64,000 bases of DNA from Gottschalkia purinilytica (GCF_001190785.1 NZ_LGSS01000008.1:1-64000), one strand, 5' to 3'. Positions 53,467 to 63,055 are shown, counted from the stretch's first letter. Numbers and translations are program-made. The notes: generated by a model not told the origin, from the letters alone.

Positions 53467-54246
53467 CTATTTATAAACTCTTTTTGGTATAAAGATCAAT
53501 TCTTCTCCACTTACTCCTTGTAATATATCCATATCTACTTTATAAACATGTCGTATAAGCTCTCTACTTAAAACAGCTTTAGGTGAGCCTTCTACTTGTA
53601 TATCACCATTTTTAACTACTAAAACTCTATGGCTATATTTAGCAGCTTGGTTCAAATCATGGAGAACCATAACTACTGTTAAATCCATACTTTTATTTAG
53701 CTGTTGAACAAGCTCTAATATTTCTATTTGATTACTAACATCTAAATAAGTTGTAGGTTCGTCTAAAAGTAACACTTTAGGTTTTTGAGCAAGTGCCATA
53801 GCTATCCATGCTCTTTGTCTTTCTCCACCAGAAAGATTTATTAATTTCTTTTCTTGTAATTTAAGTATATTGGTACTTTCTAAAGCCCAATTTATTATAT
53901 CTTCATCATCTTCTTTTATAGATTGAAACCAGCCTTTATGTGGATGCCTTCCAAATGTAACTAATTGTCTCACTGTCATATCAGAAGGACAACTATTATG
54001 TTGAGAAAGACATGCCATAGTTCTTGCTATCTCTTTATTGTTCATATCCATAACTGATTTTCCATCTAAATATATACATCCGTTTTGCCACTTTAACAGT
54101 CTGCCTATTGCTTTTAAAACAGTAGATTTTCCCGATCCATTAGGTCCAATTATAGTAACTATGTCACCCTTTTTAATATTTGTATTAAAGTTTTGAACAA
54201 TAGTTCTGTTTCCATAACCTACACTCAAATCATTTATTTTAAGCAT
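53467..54246 (-). CDS. Heme/siderophore-type ABC importer ATPase (HmuV/FepC-like)
   Basis: The protein has 259 residues. Walker A GPNGSGKST, signature LSGGERQRAWIAMAL, Walker B LLLDEPTTYLD and H-loop MVLHDLNQA are intact. It powers the FecCD-type permease encoded just upstream, with an 8-base overlap. AGGAGG precedes ATG 54246. Confidence 0.92.
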   Translation of the reverse strand: MLKINDLSVGYGNRTIVQNFNTNIKKGDIVTIIGPNGSGKSTVLKAIGRLLKWQNGCIYLDGKSVMDMNNKEIARTMACLSQHNSCPSDMTVRQLVTFGRHPHKGWFQSIKEDDEDIINWALESTNILKLQEKKLINLSGGERQRAWIAMALAQKPKVLLLDEPTTYLDVSNQIEILELVQQLNKSMDLTVVMVLHDLNQAAKYSHRVLVVKNGDIQVEGSPKAVLSRELIRHVYKVDMDILQGVSGEELIFIPKRVYK

Positions 54247-55237
54247 TTCTCTTATTCCTCCTTAATAAGAAAAGGAAAAATGGTCCTCCAATAATAGCCA
54301 TTATTATTCCTACTGGAAGTTCTATAGGTCTTATTAAAGTTCTAGCAAAGGAATCAGCTAGTAAGAGAACTATAGCTCCTAAAACACAACTCATCGGAAT
54401 CAAAAACTTATAGTCTGAACCTATTATCATTCTACTTATATGAGGAACTACAAGCCCAACAAATCCTATAACTCCCACTGCTGAAGTCGATATTGCAGCT
54501 AAAAATACCGCTACTAACGAAATAAGTACTCTAGTCTTGTTTACACTAAGACCTAGATTTGATGCAGCTTCATCTCCTAAACCTAAGAGATTAGCTCCTT
54601 TTATACATACAATTGAAAGTATCAAACCTAAAATAGTATATGGTATAAAGAACTGTACTTCTTTCCATCCTCTTGCAGCTAAACTTCCATTAAGCCACAT
54701 TAATACTCCTTGTATACTTTCACTGTTCATTATTGATATAAAAGATGTAGCTCCTCCAAGCATAGCGTTTACTGCTACTCCCGATAAGATTATTCTCATA
54801 GGATCTATTCCGTCTTTCCATGCTAGAAGATATATTAGACTACAAGCTATTATTCCTCCTATAAAAGCAACCAAAGGTAAAATACCATACATTTCTGGAA
54901 AATACATCATTATAAGAATAGCTGCTAAACTTGCTCCTGAAGAAACTCCTGTTACCCCTGGATCAGCAAGTGGGTTTTTCATTACTGCCTGTAAAAGGGC
55001 ACCAGATATAGCTAGGTTTGCTCCTACAAAGATAGCAAGAATAATTCTTGGCATTCTCATATCAATTATGATTCCTCTATTAATAGAATCTCCCTGTCCT
55101 TTTATAATGTCTATAATGTCTTTTAGCCCTATATCAACACTTCCCATCTTTATTGATATTAAAGACAAGAATATTAAAACTACTAATAAGGATAGAATAA
55201 TCAATACTTTAGTTCTATTTTTCATATAAATATTCAC
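54239..55237 (-). CDS. Heme/siderophore-type ABC importer permease (HmuU/FecCD-like)
   Basis: The protein has 332 residues and about ten membrane segments. FecCD landmarks are MRMPRIILAIFVGANLAISGALLQ, NPLADPGVTGVSSGA and GFVGLVVPHISRMIIG. The start is GTG 55237 or ATG 55225; both overlap the binding-protein gene, indicating translational coupling. Confidence 0.9.
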   Translation of the reverse strand: MNIYMKNRTKVLIILSLLVVLIFLSLISIKMGSVDIGLKDIIDIIKGQGDSINRGIIIDMRMPRIILAIFVGANLAISGALLQAVMKNPLADPGVTGVSSGASLAAILIMMYFPEMYGILPLVAFIGGIIACSLIYLLAWKDGIDPMRIILSGVAVNAMLGGATSFISIMNSESIQGVLMWLNGSLAARGWKEVQFFIPYTILGLILSIVCIKGANLLGLGDEAASNLGLSVNKTRVLISLVAVFLAAISTSAVGVIGFVGLVVPHISRMIIGSDYKFLIPMSCVLGAIVLLLADSFARTLIRPIELPVGIIMAIIGGPFFLFLLRRNKRNA

Positions 55238-56114
55238 TCATTTTTTCAAGAGCATCTATAGACTTTAAAGTTCCTGTTACTCCAAAGTAATTTTTATCTA
55301 AATCATATACTTTATTATTTTTTACTGCTTCAAAATTCCCCCATTGTTTGTTTCCTTCAAATTCTTTATCAAACATAGCCTTACTTTTTTCTCTCTCTAC
55401 ATGAGTAAGTCTTAATATAACATCAGGGTTTTGTTTTAGTGCTTCTTCAATATTAAATGGTATATATGGAGAAGGAGCATTACCAAATGCATTTGTTACA
55501 TTTTCTCCGCCAAGCTTTTTAGCTAAGTCTCCTGTAAACGATTTTTCTGTAGCTAACATAAAGTTTCCTGGAGTTCCAAATATAATCATAACTTTTGGTT
55601 TTTCTTTTCCTTCTATACTTTTTAATATTTTTTCTTCTCTTGTGTTAAAATCATCTAAGATCTTTTTACCTTCTTCTTCTTTATCAAATTTTTGTGATAA
55701 TTCTTTTATAGTATTTTTTACACCATCAAAAGAGTTAAGATCATAGAACTCTGTCTTTATTCCGTTTTCTTCAAGATTTTTGCCTAATGAATCCTTCAAT
55801 GCTCCTGTAGATACAAATACATCTGGATTTAAAGCCTTTATCTTCTCCATGTCTGGATTCATCGGATCGCCTATTTCAGGTAACTTTTTAAGACTTTCTG
55901 AAATAGGTTCTTTAGTTGTAGGTCTTCCCGCAAGCTCCACATTTAGTGATTCTAAAACCTGACTTAATGCTACTGTTCCTGAAACAACTACTTTCTTTTC
56001 TTCTTTACTTGTCTTTGTAGCTTCATCACTCTCTTTATTACTTTCTTTGCTACTACAACCAACAAAACTTATTGCTAAGATTGCTGTTAGAATAAAAGCT
56101 AAGATTTTTTTCAT
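55215..56114 (-). CDS. Heme/siderophore-binding lipoprotein (HmuT-like)
   Basis: The protein has 299 residues. The signal peptide ends in a lipobox (ISFVGC), with Cys20 lipidated and anchored outside the membrane. The helical-backbone binding fold follows: VVVSGTVALSQVLESL, LNPDVFVSTGAL and NPDVILRLTHVE. It delivers the ligand to the FecCD permease. The downstream radical SAM enzyme and flavodoxin point to heme as ligand. ATG 56114 follows GGGAGG. It is the first gene of the operon, behind a Fur box. Confidence 0.88.
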   Translation of the reverse strand: MKKILAFILTAILAISFVGCSSKESNKESDEATKTSKEEKKVVVSGTVALSQVLESLNVELAGRPTTKEPISESLKKLPEIGDPMNPDMEKIKALNPDVFVSTGALKDSLGKNLEENGIKTEFYDLNSFDGVKNTIKELSQKFDKEEEGKKILDDFNTREEKILKSIEGKEKPKVMIIFGTPGNFMLATEKSFTGDLAKKLGGENVTNAFGNAPSPYIPFNIEEALKQNPDVILRLTHVEREKSKAMFDKEFEGNKQWGNFEAVKNNKVYDLDKNYFGVTGTLKSIDALEKMSEYLYEK

Positions 56115-56149
56115 TTAATTATACCTCCCACACAAATACTTCTTATTTT

Positions 56150-56200
56150 GATATTGATAATTATTATCAATCACTTGACTATTATATAATACTACCATTT
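56150..56200 (-). promoter_or_regulatory. Fur box and promoter of the heme operon
   Basis: TTGATAAT-T-ATTATCAA (56154-56170) is a perfect 17-bp palindrome matching the Fur consensus. An extra GATATT hexamer abuts it. A TATAAT lies about 15-20 bases upstream on the - strand, so Fur would cover the start of transcription. No strong -35 element is seen. Confidence 0.85.
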
Positions 56201-56274
56201 TTTTATTTATAAAAATTCACTATTTTTTTATAAAAGTTAACTTTGATCTCAAAATATATTAGTTTATATAAAAA

Positions 56275-56317
56275 AACTCTTTTCTGTTAAATCTAATATT
56301 TTTAACAGAAAAGAGTT
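56275..56317 (-). terminator. Terminator of the amidase gene
   Basis: AACTCTTTTCTGTTAA and TTAACAGAAAAGAGTT pair and are followed by TTTTTATATAAAC on the - strand. Confidence 0.85.
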
Positions 56318-56321
56318 TCTT

Positions 56322-57218
56322 TTAATCTATATTATAATTATATTTTTCAACTACCCATAATGGTAATTCCATTCTCGCAGTTTTTAAAGGATCTACTATT
56401 TGGCAAATTCTTAAATCCCCTATTATTGATAAAAGCATGGTTGCTTCATTGGCTTCTATTTTAAGATTATCTATTAAAAATTTATGCATATTTTTAGTTG
56501 CAATAACTGATGCCTCATCTAATGTTTCTGCTGAAGCTATGGTTATAATGTCTTTACCTTCTATAAGCATAGGAAGAGGTAAGTCTTTTCCTTTGATAAC
56601 TTCTACCTTAACAGTAGCTTCTCCTGGTATCTCAACACCACAACATCCTGTTTCTCCATCTCCCATTACTGCATGGAGATCACCTATAGCTAGTAATGCC
56701 CCATCTACATTTATAGGTAAATACAAAATAGCTCCTTTAACTATTCTTTTACAATCCATATTTCCTCCATGTTCTTTTGGAGTTCCTGTAGGTATTTCTT
56801 CTTCCTTAGGTGCTGTGCCTATAACTCCTATCATTGGATTTATAGGTATATGTATTTTATCATTGAATATTGCCTTACCATCTCTAATAGGTACAATCTT
56901 TGTTTTTTCTTTTGTCGTATCTTCACCAATAGGTCCAAGGTTAGGAATAGTAACCATTACTCCTTTATCTGCAATCTTTATATCTACAATCTCAACTTTT
57001 AAGATATCTCCTGCTTTTGCATCTTGTACATAAACCGGTCCTGTAGCAGGATTTATAAGATCCCAGTTTAACTCTCCAAGTAGATGACTTTCATTTTGTA
57101 TCTGATTATTAAAGCAATCATAAGTTTCAAAAGTTATTGTATCCCCAGAGTTTATAGTTTCTACTGGTTTATTCTTATATGACATACAAAAAACTGAGTT
57201 ACTACATTTTATTTTCAT
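56322..57218 (-). CDS. Acetamidase/formamidase family amidohydrolase
   Basis: This 298-residue FmdA/AmdA-family protein has GDTITFETYDCFNN at about 24-37, GPVYVQDAKAGDILKVEI, EHGGNMDCKRI and LPINVDGALLAIGDLHAVMGDGE. The metal- and substrate-binding residues of that last motif are intact. Members hydrolyse formamide or acetamide to ammonia and the acid. AAGGGGG precedes ATG 57218. It is a single gene whose terminator separates it from the heme operon. Confidence 0.9.
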   Translation of the reverse strand: MKIKCSNSVFCMSYKNKPVETINSGDTITFETYDCFNNQIQNESHLLGELNWDLINPATGPVYVQDAKAGDILKVEIVDIKIADKGVMVTIPNLGPIGEDTTKEKTKIVPIRDGKAIFNDKIHIPINPMIGVIGTAPKEEEIPTGTPKEHGGNMDCKRIVKGAILYLPINVDGALLAIGDLHAVMGDGETGCCGVEIPGEATVKVEVIKGKDLPLPMLIEGKDIITIASAETLDEASVIATKNMHKFLIDNLKIEANEATMLLSIIGDLRICQIVDPLKTARMELPLWVVEKYNYNID

Positions 57219-57481
57219 AGCATAACCCCCTTGATTTGTTTACACACAATATATCATTATTCAGTATATAAAGATAGTATAATAAGAAAATAACCTCTGT
57301 GAATTGATAAAAGGATATTTTTTATAATAAGAAATTTTAAGAACAGGCAACTAATATTTGCATAAGCATAATGATCTATTAAAATAATTTATAGATTAAT
57401 TATCCATAAATTATGTATAATATATAAACTAACTAATGTTCACTATATATTACTGATTGAGTGAAAGAAGATATAATTCAT

Positions 57482-57880
57482 ATGAAAAGTTTTTTAACAA
57501 CTAAAACTTTAGGTGTTATTGGTGCAATTTCATGGGCTGGAACAATTATTTTAAGAGGAACAACAGCAAATAGTATTCAAATATTGAATTTTATATTAGG
57601 CATTACTCCAAATATTGCATCATCATGGCTCTGTGTTTTTCTAATGGAAAGTATTTATTCTGCACTATTAAAAAGAAAGTTTACATTTAAGTACGCTCTT
57701 GTAACATCCATAGCTATTTGGGTATTAAGTTTAGGTTCAGAAATTATTCATGATTTATTTTTTAATAGCCCATTTGATATAAATGATATAATGGCAACAA
57801 GCTTTGCTTTAATAATTTTCTTGGCAATTTTTTATTTAAACAATAAAGATTCAATTAGCGAAGTACAAAACAATAAATAG
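57482..57880 (+). CDS. Small polytopic membrane protein, VanZ-like in pattern
   Basis: The protein has 132 residues from ATG 57482 (an in-frame GTG at 57461 would add 7). It has four hydrophobic segments. The segment SEIIHDLFFNSPFDINDIMATSFALIIF resembles the acidic/His motif of VanZ-type proteins, but the match is weak and no function is assigned. There is no strong ribosome site. A terminator follows at 57916-57938. Confidence 0.55.
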   Translation: MKSFLTTKTLGVIGAISWAGTIILRGTTANSIQILNFILGITPNIASSWLCVFLMESIYSALLKRKFTFKYALVTSIAIWVLSLGSEIIHDLFFNSPFDINDIMATSFALIIFLAIFYLNNKDSISEVQNNK

Positions 57881-57915
57881 TATTGTTCATAATAGACGAA
57901 TTAAACAACAAGAAG

Positions 57916-57938
57916 GACAAGTTTAAACTTGTCTTTTG
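57916..57938 (+). terminator. Terminator of the small membrane protein gene
   Basis: GACAAGTTTAAACTTGTC is a perfect palindrome followed by TTTTGATTT. Confidence 0.75.
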
Positions 57939-58005
57939 ATTTATACTTTATTAGCAGCAATAGGTTTAAAACAGAACTTTACTCTACTCTTGCTTTAGCT
58001 CATAA

Positions 58006-58036
58006 AAAATATCTTCTATAATTATAGAAGATATTT
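58006..58036 (-). terminator. Terminator of the methyltransferase gene
   Basis: AAAATATCTTCTATAA and its complement form a hairpin with a tight loop, followed on the - strand by TTTTTATG. Confidence 0.75.
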
Positions 58037-58045
58037 TAATAGTAT

Positions 58046-58819
58046 TTATTCTTTTTCTGCTATTATAAAAAATCTATGACACGTAAAGTCTATATATCCT
58101 TTTCTTTCTATAATCTTATATATTTCTAGAAGATGATTAAAATATTTTTCAACAGTAAAATCAGGAATCTGCCATGGTGTGGCTTTAAGATAGTATACTA
58201 CTGCTCCTATATCATAAAATCTAGTTTTTACAAAGTCTTCTTTTTGTTCTAATATTCTTAAACTTAAGTCTTTGAGTTCATTAACTGCTATTTGTAAATT
58301 CCAGTTAGTGTCAGTACCTTTAGAAGTTTTAAAAATAATATTTATCTCCTTATCATTTTCTCCTCCAACTTGTTGAGTTATAAATTTACCTTTATCTTTT
58401 AATATCCTACTTACCTCTTTTATACAGTAAGATTCATGTTTATTTATTATAATATCAAATGTCTTATCATCAAAGGGTAATCTACTATCATCTTCTAATT
58501 CATAAACCTTAACTCCTAATGGTTCTAATTTATTCTTTGCTACAGTAATATTTGGTTTATATCCTTCCGTTGCACAAGTATAATTTGGTATATGTTTTAT
58601 AGAAGAAAGAAATTCTCCGCCTCCAGTCCCCATATCAAGTAAAGATTTCGCACTTTCAATTTTTGATATTATTTTATTTCTATAGCTCCAAGTTAAAGGA
58701 AATTCCTGCATTCTTCCTGTACTTTCTATATAAGAAAAGTCCCATCCTTCAAAATTCACATTTACTTCTTTTATTAAAAAATCAAATAAATCTTTACTAG
58801 AAAGATTATTATAATTCAT
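58046..58819 (-). CDS. Class I SAM-dependent methyltransferase
   Basis: The protein has 257 residues. Motif I is LLDMGTGGGEFL, followed by TCATEGYKPN and LPFDDKTFDIIINKHESY. The N-terminal helices (FEGWDFSYIESTGRMQEFPLTW) and the QQVGGEND segment place it with a clostridial family of unknown substrate. ATG 58819 follows GGAGGGAC. Single gene. Confidence 0.85.
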   Translation of the reverse strand: MNYNNLSSKDLFDFLIKEVNVNFEGWDFSYIESTGRMQEFPLTWSYRNKIISKIESAKSLLDMGTGGGEFLSSIKHIPNYTCATEGYKPNITVAKNKLEPLGVKVYELEDDSRLPFDDKTFDIIINKHESYCIKEVSRILKDKGKFITQQVGGENDKEINIIFKTSKGTDTNWNLQIAVNELKDLSLRILEQKEDFVKTRFYDIGAVVYYLKATPWQIPDFTVEKYFNHLLEIYKIIERKGYIDFTCHRFFIIAEKE

Positions 58820-59052
58820 ATAGTCCCTCCTATTTACTAAAATCTTTCCTATCTAGTTAATTGATAAAGCTATTTTGATATACTTAAGGAGGACCTCTTA
58901 TAGTTTGTTACAATCCATACATAATATAATAAATATACAAATTTTAATCTCCTTTCTTCTTAGTTTAAATCCCTTACATTTTTATTTGAGTTTGTTTTTA
59001 TATTCTATGTAACTTTATATATTTTAGAAATAAAAGTATTACCTTATTCATC

Positions 59053-59817
59053 CTAACTTTCTTTTAGAACATCCATAAACAACTGATCCAAAGCCGAAAA
59101 GCTCAATTCTCTTTTATCTTCTATAGACTTAACATATTCATTATAATGTTTAAGTTCCTTTTCAATATAGTTATTAATAATGTTAATTTTAGCCCTAGTA
59201 TCAAACTCTTTTTCTAATTTTTTCATATCTAATAGTGTCTTTATCTCATGATATAGTTCATCATCTTTCACTTGACTATTTAAAAGTACTTCAAACTCCA
59301 TAGGAACTATTGTCTTTTCATTTTCTATCCATTTACATGCTAAGATAGGTCTTAATACATAAAAATATTTCTTTATTTTTACTTGATTTCCCATTAAGTA
59401 ATGCTTATAGTTACTAGTTGCCATATTCAAATAATGATTCATACTGGCTTTAGGATAAAAGTATATGCTACTTAAATCCTTTACTCTATCTAAAAAACTT
59501 CCTTGTTTTCTATAGATTACCGGAGAATTTATCCATTCCATAAAAGAAGGATTTGATTTTTTAAATAGTCCTAGTGCCTTTTTTATGTCCCATCCACTTA
59601 TGTCTAATAGATTATCTATAGGATATTCTATTACATCTCTCTTTTCTTCAATAGATAAATACCATTCGATTGGATGTATATATATGAACCTAACATCATA
59701 ATCACTATCCTTAGAAGGGAACCCCCATGCCCTACTTCCAGATTCAACTGCAAATAATATTTTTATATTTTCTTTCTCTTCTATATATTTTAACTTTTCA
59801 ATTATATTTTCTCTCAT
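59053..59817 (-). CDS. Nucleotidyltransferase-domain protein (YcgL/COG3541 type)
   Basis: The protein has 254 residues. The pol-beta nucleotidyltransferase motif is ESGSRAWGFPSKDSDYDVRFIY, with the G-S and D-x-D metal residues. SYFYPKASMNHYLNM and LACKWIE follow, typical of the COG3541/YcgL family, some members of which accompany RNA-repair enzymes. No RNA ligase is present here, so the substrate is unknown. ATG 59817 follows AAGGGAG. Confidence 0.82.
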   Translation of the reverse strand: MRENIIEKLKYIEEKENIKILFAVESGSRAWGFPSKDSDYDVRFIYIHPIEWYLSIEEKRDVIEYPIDNLLDISGWDIKKALGLFKKSNPSFMEWINSPVIYRKQGSFLDRVKDLSSIYFYPKASMNHYLNMATSNYKHYLMGNQVKIKKYFYVLRPILACKWIENEKTIVPMEFEVLLNSQVKDDELYHEIKTLLDMKKLEKEFDTRAKINIINNYIEKELKHYNEYVKSIEDKRELSFSALDQLFMDVLKES

Positions 59818-60014
59818 TTTAATTCTCCCTTTATATTTAATGTTGTATTTTTACATCAGATTCTTATTCTCCATTTTAATATAACTTATACCATAACTAA
59901 AACTATTTGCTAAATAATTTCTCTAATATTCTATAATGGTTTTTTCTAAATAATAATATAAAGTTTTAAAAGTAGATAGTAGTTTTCTTAAGGATGATGT
60001 AAACTTTCTTTAAC

Positions 60015-60059
60015 AAAATGACAACTTTAGTTGACATTTTGGAGTTATATGCATATAAT
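60015..60059 (+). promoter_or_regulatory. Consensus promoter with inverted-repeat operator
   Basis: TTGACA (60031-60036), a 17-base spacer and TATAAT (60054-60059) match the sigma-A consensus exactly. AAAATGACAAC-TTTA-GTTGACATTTT (60015-60040) is an 11-4-11 inverted repeat with one mismatch that covers the -35. The adjacent XRE regulator is the likely binder and would repress its own operon. Confidence 0.75.
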
Positions 60060-60111
60060 TATGTAAAAGTAACTAGTTAAATATGAACTTCAGAGCTCAG
60101 GTGGTGGTTTA

Positions 60112-60333
60112 TTGGAACTAAGGAATAGAGTAAAAGAAATGAGGGCTAGATTCAACTTAAGTCAATCAGAACTTGGTAAGCTAGTTGATGTCTCTAGACA
60201 AACTATTGGACTCATTGAAAAAGGTGACTATTCTCCCTCTGTATTTCTAGCTTTAAAAATCGCTAAAGTATTCGAATCAAGTGTGGAAGAAATTTTTCGA
60301 CTAGAGGAGGATGAAGATGATGAAGATCAGTAA
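60112..60333 (+). CDS. XRE-family HTH regulator
   Basis: The protein has 73 residues, almost entirely a Cro/CI helix-turn-helix (NLSQSELGKLVDVSRQTIGLIEKGDYSPS), with an acidic tail. The start is TTG 60112 behind AGGTGG. It overlaps the ribosome site of the next gene and ends 4-23 bases inside it, depending on that gene's start. This size and the following DUF3169 membrane protein form a common Firmicute pair. Confidence 0.92.
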   Translation: MELRNRVKEMRARFNLSQSELGKLVDVSRQTIGLIEKGDYSPSVFLALKIAKVFESSVEEIFRLEEDEDDEDQ

Positions 60334-61030
60334 AAAAAGAATTCATTTCTTTATTGTTACGGGTATATTTGCATTTATTGGAGGTATAGTGGGATTTCTA
60401 TCATCAAAATATAATGGATTGTCTATTCCTTTTAGTAAGTTTTCATATAATTTATTCTATAAGCTAGGAATAGTTTTCTTTATTGTTACAATTTTAATAA
60501 CTACAAAAAATCTAATTGATATAGTTAAATATTCAAAATCCCATGACAAAAATAGTGAAGTTGCTAGAAATATAGAAAAAAAGCTTGAATTTACTATGTT
60601 CACAAGTACTTCTTTTAGTATTTTATTTCTTGGATGGTATGGAGTTTTAATATCTTTTATTACAACTCTTAATAATATTTTTCATATATCAACAGGCATT
60701 ATAATCATATTAACAGGTGCTATTTTACAAGGTATAGTATTTAAATATCATAATAAACTATATCCTAAAAAAGCTATTGATCCTATGTCCTTAAATGCAG
60801 ATAAAGATCGCTTTGATAAACTAGATGAAGGTGAAAAATGGATGATTTATAAATCATCTTATAAAACATTTAGAGTTATGGACTTCATATATTCCATCGT
60901 TTTAACTTTTATAATATTAGCATCTATGCTTTTTAGTCTATCTTCATTAAGTATAGTAATAGTAACTTTATTATGGATATCACAAAAACTTATTTATTTC
61001 TGTGAAGCTAGAAAATTTAATAATGAATAG
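60317..61030 (+). CDS. DUF3169-like membrane protein
   Basis: The protein has 237 residues and about six membrane segments in pairs. A cytosolic loop contains KAIDPMSLNADKDRFDKLDEGEKWMIYKSSYKT, a stretch typical of DUF3169 as I recall it. Of the ATGs at 60311, 60317 and 60320, the latter two have proper spacing to GAGGAGG. It may sense or transmit a membrane signal to the XRE regulator; that is inferred from the pairing alone. Confidence 0.7.
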   Translation: MMKISKKRIHFFIVTGIFAFIGGIVGFLSSKYNGLSIPFSKFSYNLFYKLGIVFFIVTILITTKNLIDIVKYSKSHDKNSEVARNIEKKLEFTMFTSTSFSILFLGWYGVLISFITTLNNIFHISTGIIIILTGAILQGIVFKYHNKLYPKKAIDPMSLNADKDRFDKLDEGEKWMIYKSSYKTFRVMDFIYSIVLTFIILASMLFSLSSLSIVIVTLLWISQKLIYFCEARKFNNE

Positions 61031-61125
61031 TATGTTTGTATTGAGTAGCATAAACTTTCATATTTATCTAATTCTTTAAAATACTAAATCTTTTTATATA
61101 AAAAAGTGACAAGGATGGTGGTAAC

Positions 61126-61854
61126 GTGATAGAAGTTATAAATTTGCAAAAGAAATTTAAAGATTTCGAGGCAGTTAAAAATGTATCTTTTAAAGTAGAA
61201 AAAGGAAAAGTATTCGGTCTTCTAGGTGAAAATGGTGCCGGAAAAACTACTACATTAAGACTACTTTCAACAATGCTAAAACCTACCTCTGGTACTGCTA
61301 ATATAGGAGGATATGACTTGGTCAAGAATCCTGAGGGTGTTAGGAGTAAAATAGGAATATTATTTGGTGGTGAAACTGGACTATATGACAGACTTACAGC
61401 AAGAGAAAATATGGAATACTTTGGTTTGTTAAACGGTATGAGTAAAACTGATATTAATAAAAGAATAAAAGAGTTGTCTGATATATTAGATATGAATGAA
61501 TATATAGATAGAAGAGTTGGAAAGTTTTCTAAAGGTATGAAACAAAAAGTAGCTATAGCCAGAAGCATAGTTCATTCCCCTGAAATAATGCTTTTTGATG
61601 AGCCAACATCAGGGTTAGATGTTACAGTAACGAGATTAGTACACGGCTTTATAAAATCATTAAAAGAAGAAGGTAAAACTATAATATTCTCTAGTCATCA
61701 TATGGATGAAGTTGAAAAATTATGTGATAGTGTAGGAATTATTAATAAAGGTAAAATTGTCTATGTAGGTACTTTAGATGAACTTAAAAATAAATATGAC
61801 AAAGATTTAGAAGAAATCTTTGTTGAATTGGTAGGTGATAAAAGTGCTATTTAA
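61126..61854 (+). CDS. natA: NatA-type ABC ATPase
   Basis: The protein has 242 residues. Walker A GENGAGKTT, signature FSKGMKQKVAIA, Walker B IMLFDEPTSGLD and H-loop FSSHHMDE are intact. The end (ELKNKYDKDLEEIFVELVG) matches NatA-type ATPases. It pairs with the overlapping NatB-type permease; in B. subtilis NatAB exports sodium. The start is GTG 61126. It lies 95 bases after the DUF3169 gene with no terminator between. Confidence 0.85.
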   Translation: MIEVINLQKKFKDFEAVKNVSFKVEKGKVFGLLGENGAGKTTTLRLLSTMLKPTSGTANIGGYDLVKNPEGVRSKIGILFGGETGLYDRLTARENMEYFGLLNGMSKTDINKRIKELSDILDMNEYIDRRVGKFSKGMKQKVAIARSIVHSPEIMLFDEPTSGLDVTVTRLVHGFIKSLKEEGKTIIFSSHHMDEVEKLCDSVGIINKGKIVYVGTLDELKNKYDKDLEEIFVELVGDKSAI

Positions 61855-63016
61855 ATATATAAGAATAGTTTTAATGAAAGAACTTAAAGATATCTTTAGA
61901 GATAAAAAAACAGTTATATCTCAAATACTTATACCCATAATTATATTTCCTATAATAGCTTTTGTTATGGGATTGGCTATGTCTGATTTTGAAAAAGACG
62001 GCAAAGAACCTGTTCAAATAGCTTTAGTTGGAGAAAACAATAGTCTTTATAACTATCTTTCTAATAATAAAGATATAAAAGTAGTAAATACAAATGATCC
62101 TAATAAAGCTTTAGAAAAGCTTGATATCAAAGCCATAGTTAATATAGATAATGATTTTGATAAAAGTATACAAAGTGGATATAAAGGAAATATTAAAATA
62201 ACTTATAATCAAACTAGTCAGAAATCTAGTTCAGCATATGGTAGACTTCAAGTGATCTTACAACAATATTCTGCCAATATTCTTAATCAAAGACTTCAAA
62301 GTAAAGGTATTGATACTAGCCTATTAGAACCTTTAAATATAGAAACCAAATCAGTTTCTAAAGAAGATGGTCAAAATATTATGATGTTTTCTCTAATAGC
62401 TCCTATGATCCTTGTTATTTGGAGTGCTGTAGGGGGTATAGCATCTGCTGTTGACTTAGGAGCTGGTGAAAAAGAACGACAAACTTTAGAACCTCTTTTT
62501 ACTACTAAAGCTAGTAGAACCTCTATATTAGCAGGTAAGTATCTTGCAGTAGTTTTAAGTAGTATATTAGGAACTATAGCATCTATAATTGGTTTTGTAA
62601 TAGCCACTAAGATAAACCCAAATTTTGCAGGTGAAGGAGTAAAGATGCAACCACTATTTATCGTGGTAGCCATATTATCATGTATTGCTTTAACTTTAGT
62701 ATTTTCTGGAATAGAGTTAGCTATAAGTTTTTATGCTAGGAATTTCAAAGAAGGTCAAACTTATCTTGCCCCTATGACTTTCATCGCAATGGTTCCTGCT
62801 TACTTTGGAATGTTTTTGGATGGTCAATCTATACCGAAATACTACTTCCATATACCTATAGTTAATATTATAGCTTTAATGAAAGAATCTATAGTTAACG
62901 TAATTAATGTAAATCACATAATGATAGTAGTAGGATGGATTGTCTTATATTTAGTAGTATCACTTTTATTTACAACAAATATGTTAAAAAAAGAATCTGT
63001 ACTATTTAGAAATTAA
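61844..63016 (+). CDS. natB: NatB-type ABC permease
   Basis: The protein has 390 residues. It has an N-terminal membrane segment (QILIPIIIFPIIAFVMG), an external domain of about 145 residues and five more segments. VDLGAGEKERQTLEPLFTTKASRTSILAGK is the NatB/ABC-2 signature. The start is GTG 61844 after AGGTGA (GTG 61835 is also in frame), overlapping natA by 11 bases. Length fits NatB. Sodium, or alternatively a membrane-active compound, is the likely export substrate. Confidence 0.85.
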   Translation: MLFKYIRIVLMKELKDIFRDKKTVISQILIPIIIFPIIAFVMGLAMSDFEKDGKEPVQIALVGENNSLYNYLSNNKDIKVVNTNDPNKALEKLDIKAIVNIDNDFDKSIQSGYKGNIKITYNQTSQKSSSAYGRLQVILQQYSANILNQRLQSKGIDTSLLEPLNIETKSVSKEDGQNIMMFSLIAPMILVIWSAVGGIASAVDLGAGEKERQTLEPLFTTKASRTSILAGKYLAVVLSSILGTIASIIGFVIATKINPNFAGEGVKMQPLFIVVAILSCIALTLVFSGIELAISFYARNFKEGQTYLAPMTFIAMVPAYFGMFLDGQSIPKYYFHIPIVNIIALMKESIVNVINVNHIMIVVGWIVLYLVVSLLFTTNMLKKESVLFRN

Positions 63017-63055
63017 AATTAGGTATCAACATAAATAGTAAGGGGTATGTTCTTT

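Noticed and set aside
54537-55229. 230-residue ORF antisense to the FecCD permease
   Set aside because: Composition is that of a shadow of a hydrophobic gene, with no ribosome site and no family pattern; the permease reading is unambiguous.
56437-57033. 198-residue ORF antisense to the amidase
   Set aside because: It is a shadow frame of a conserved FmdA-family gene, rich in Ser/Ile/Pro, with no ribosome site.
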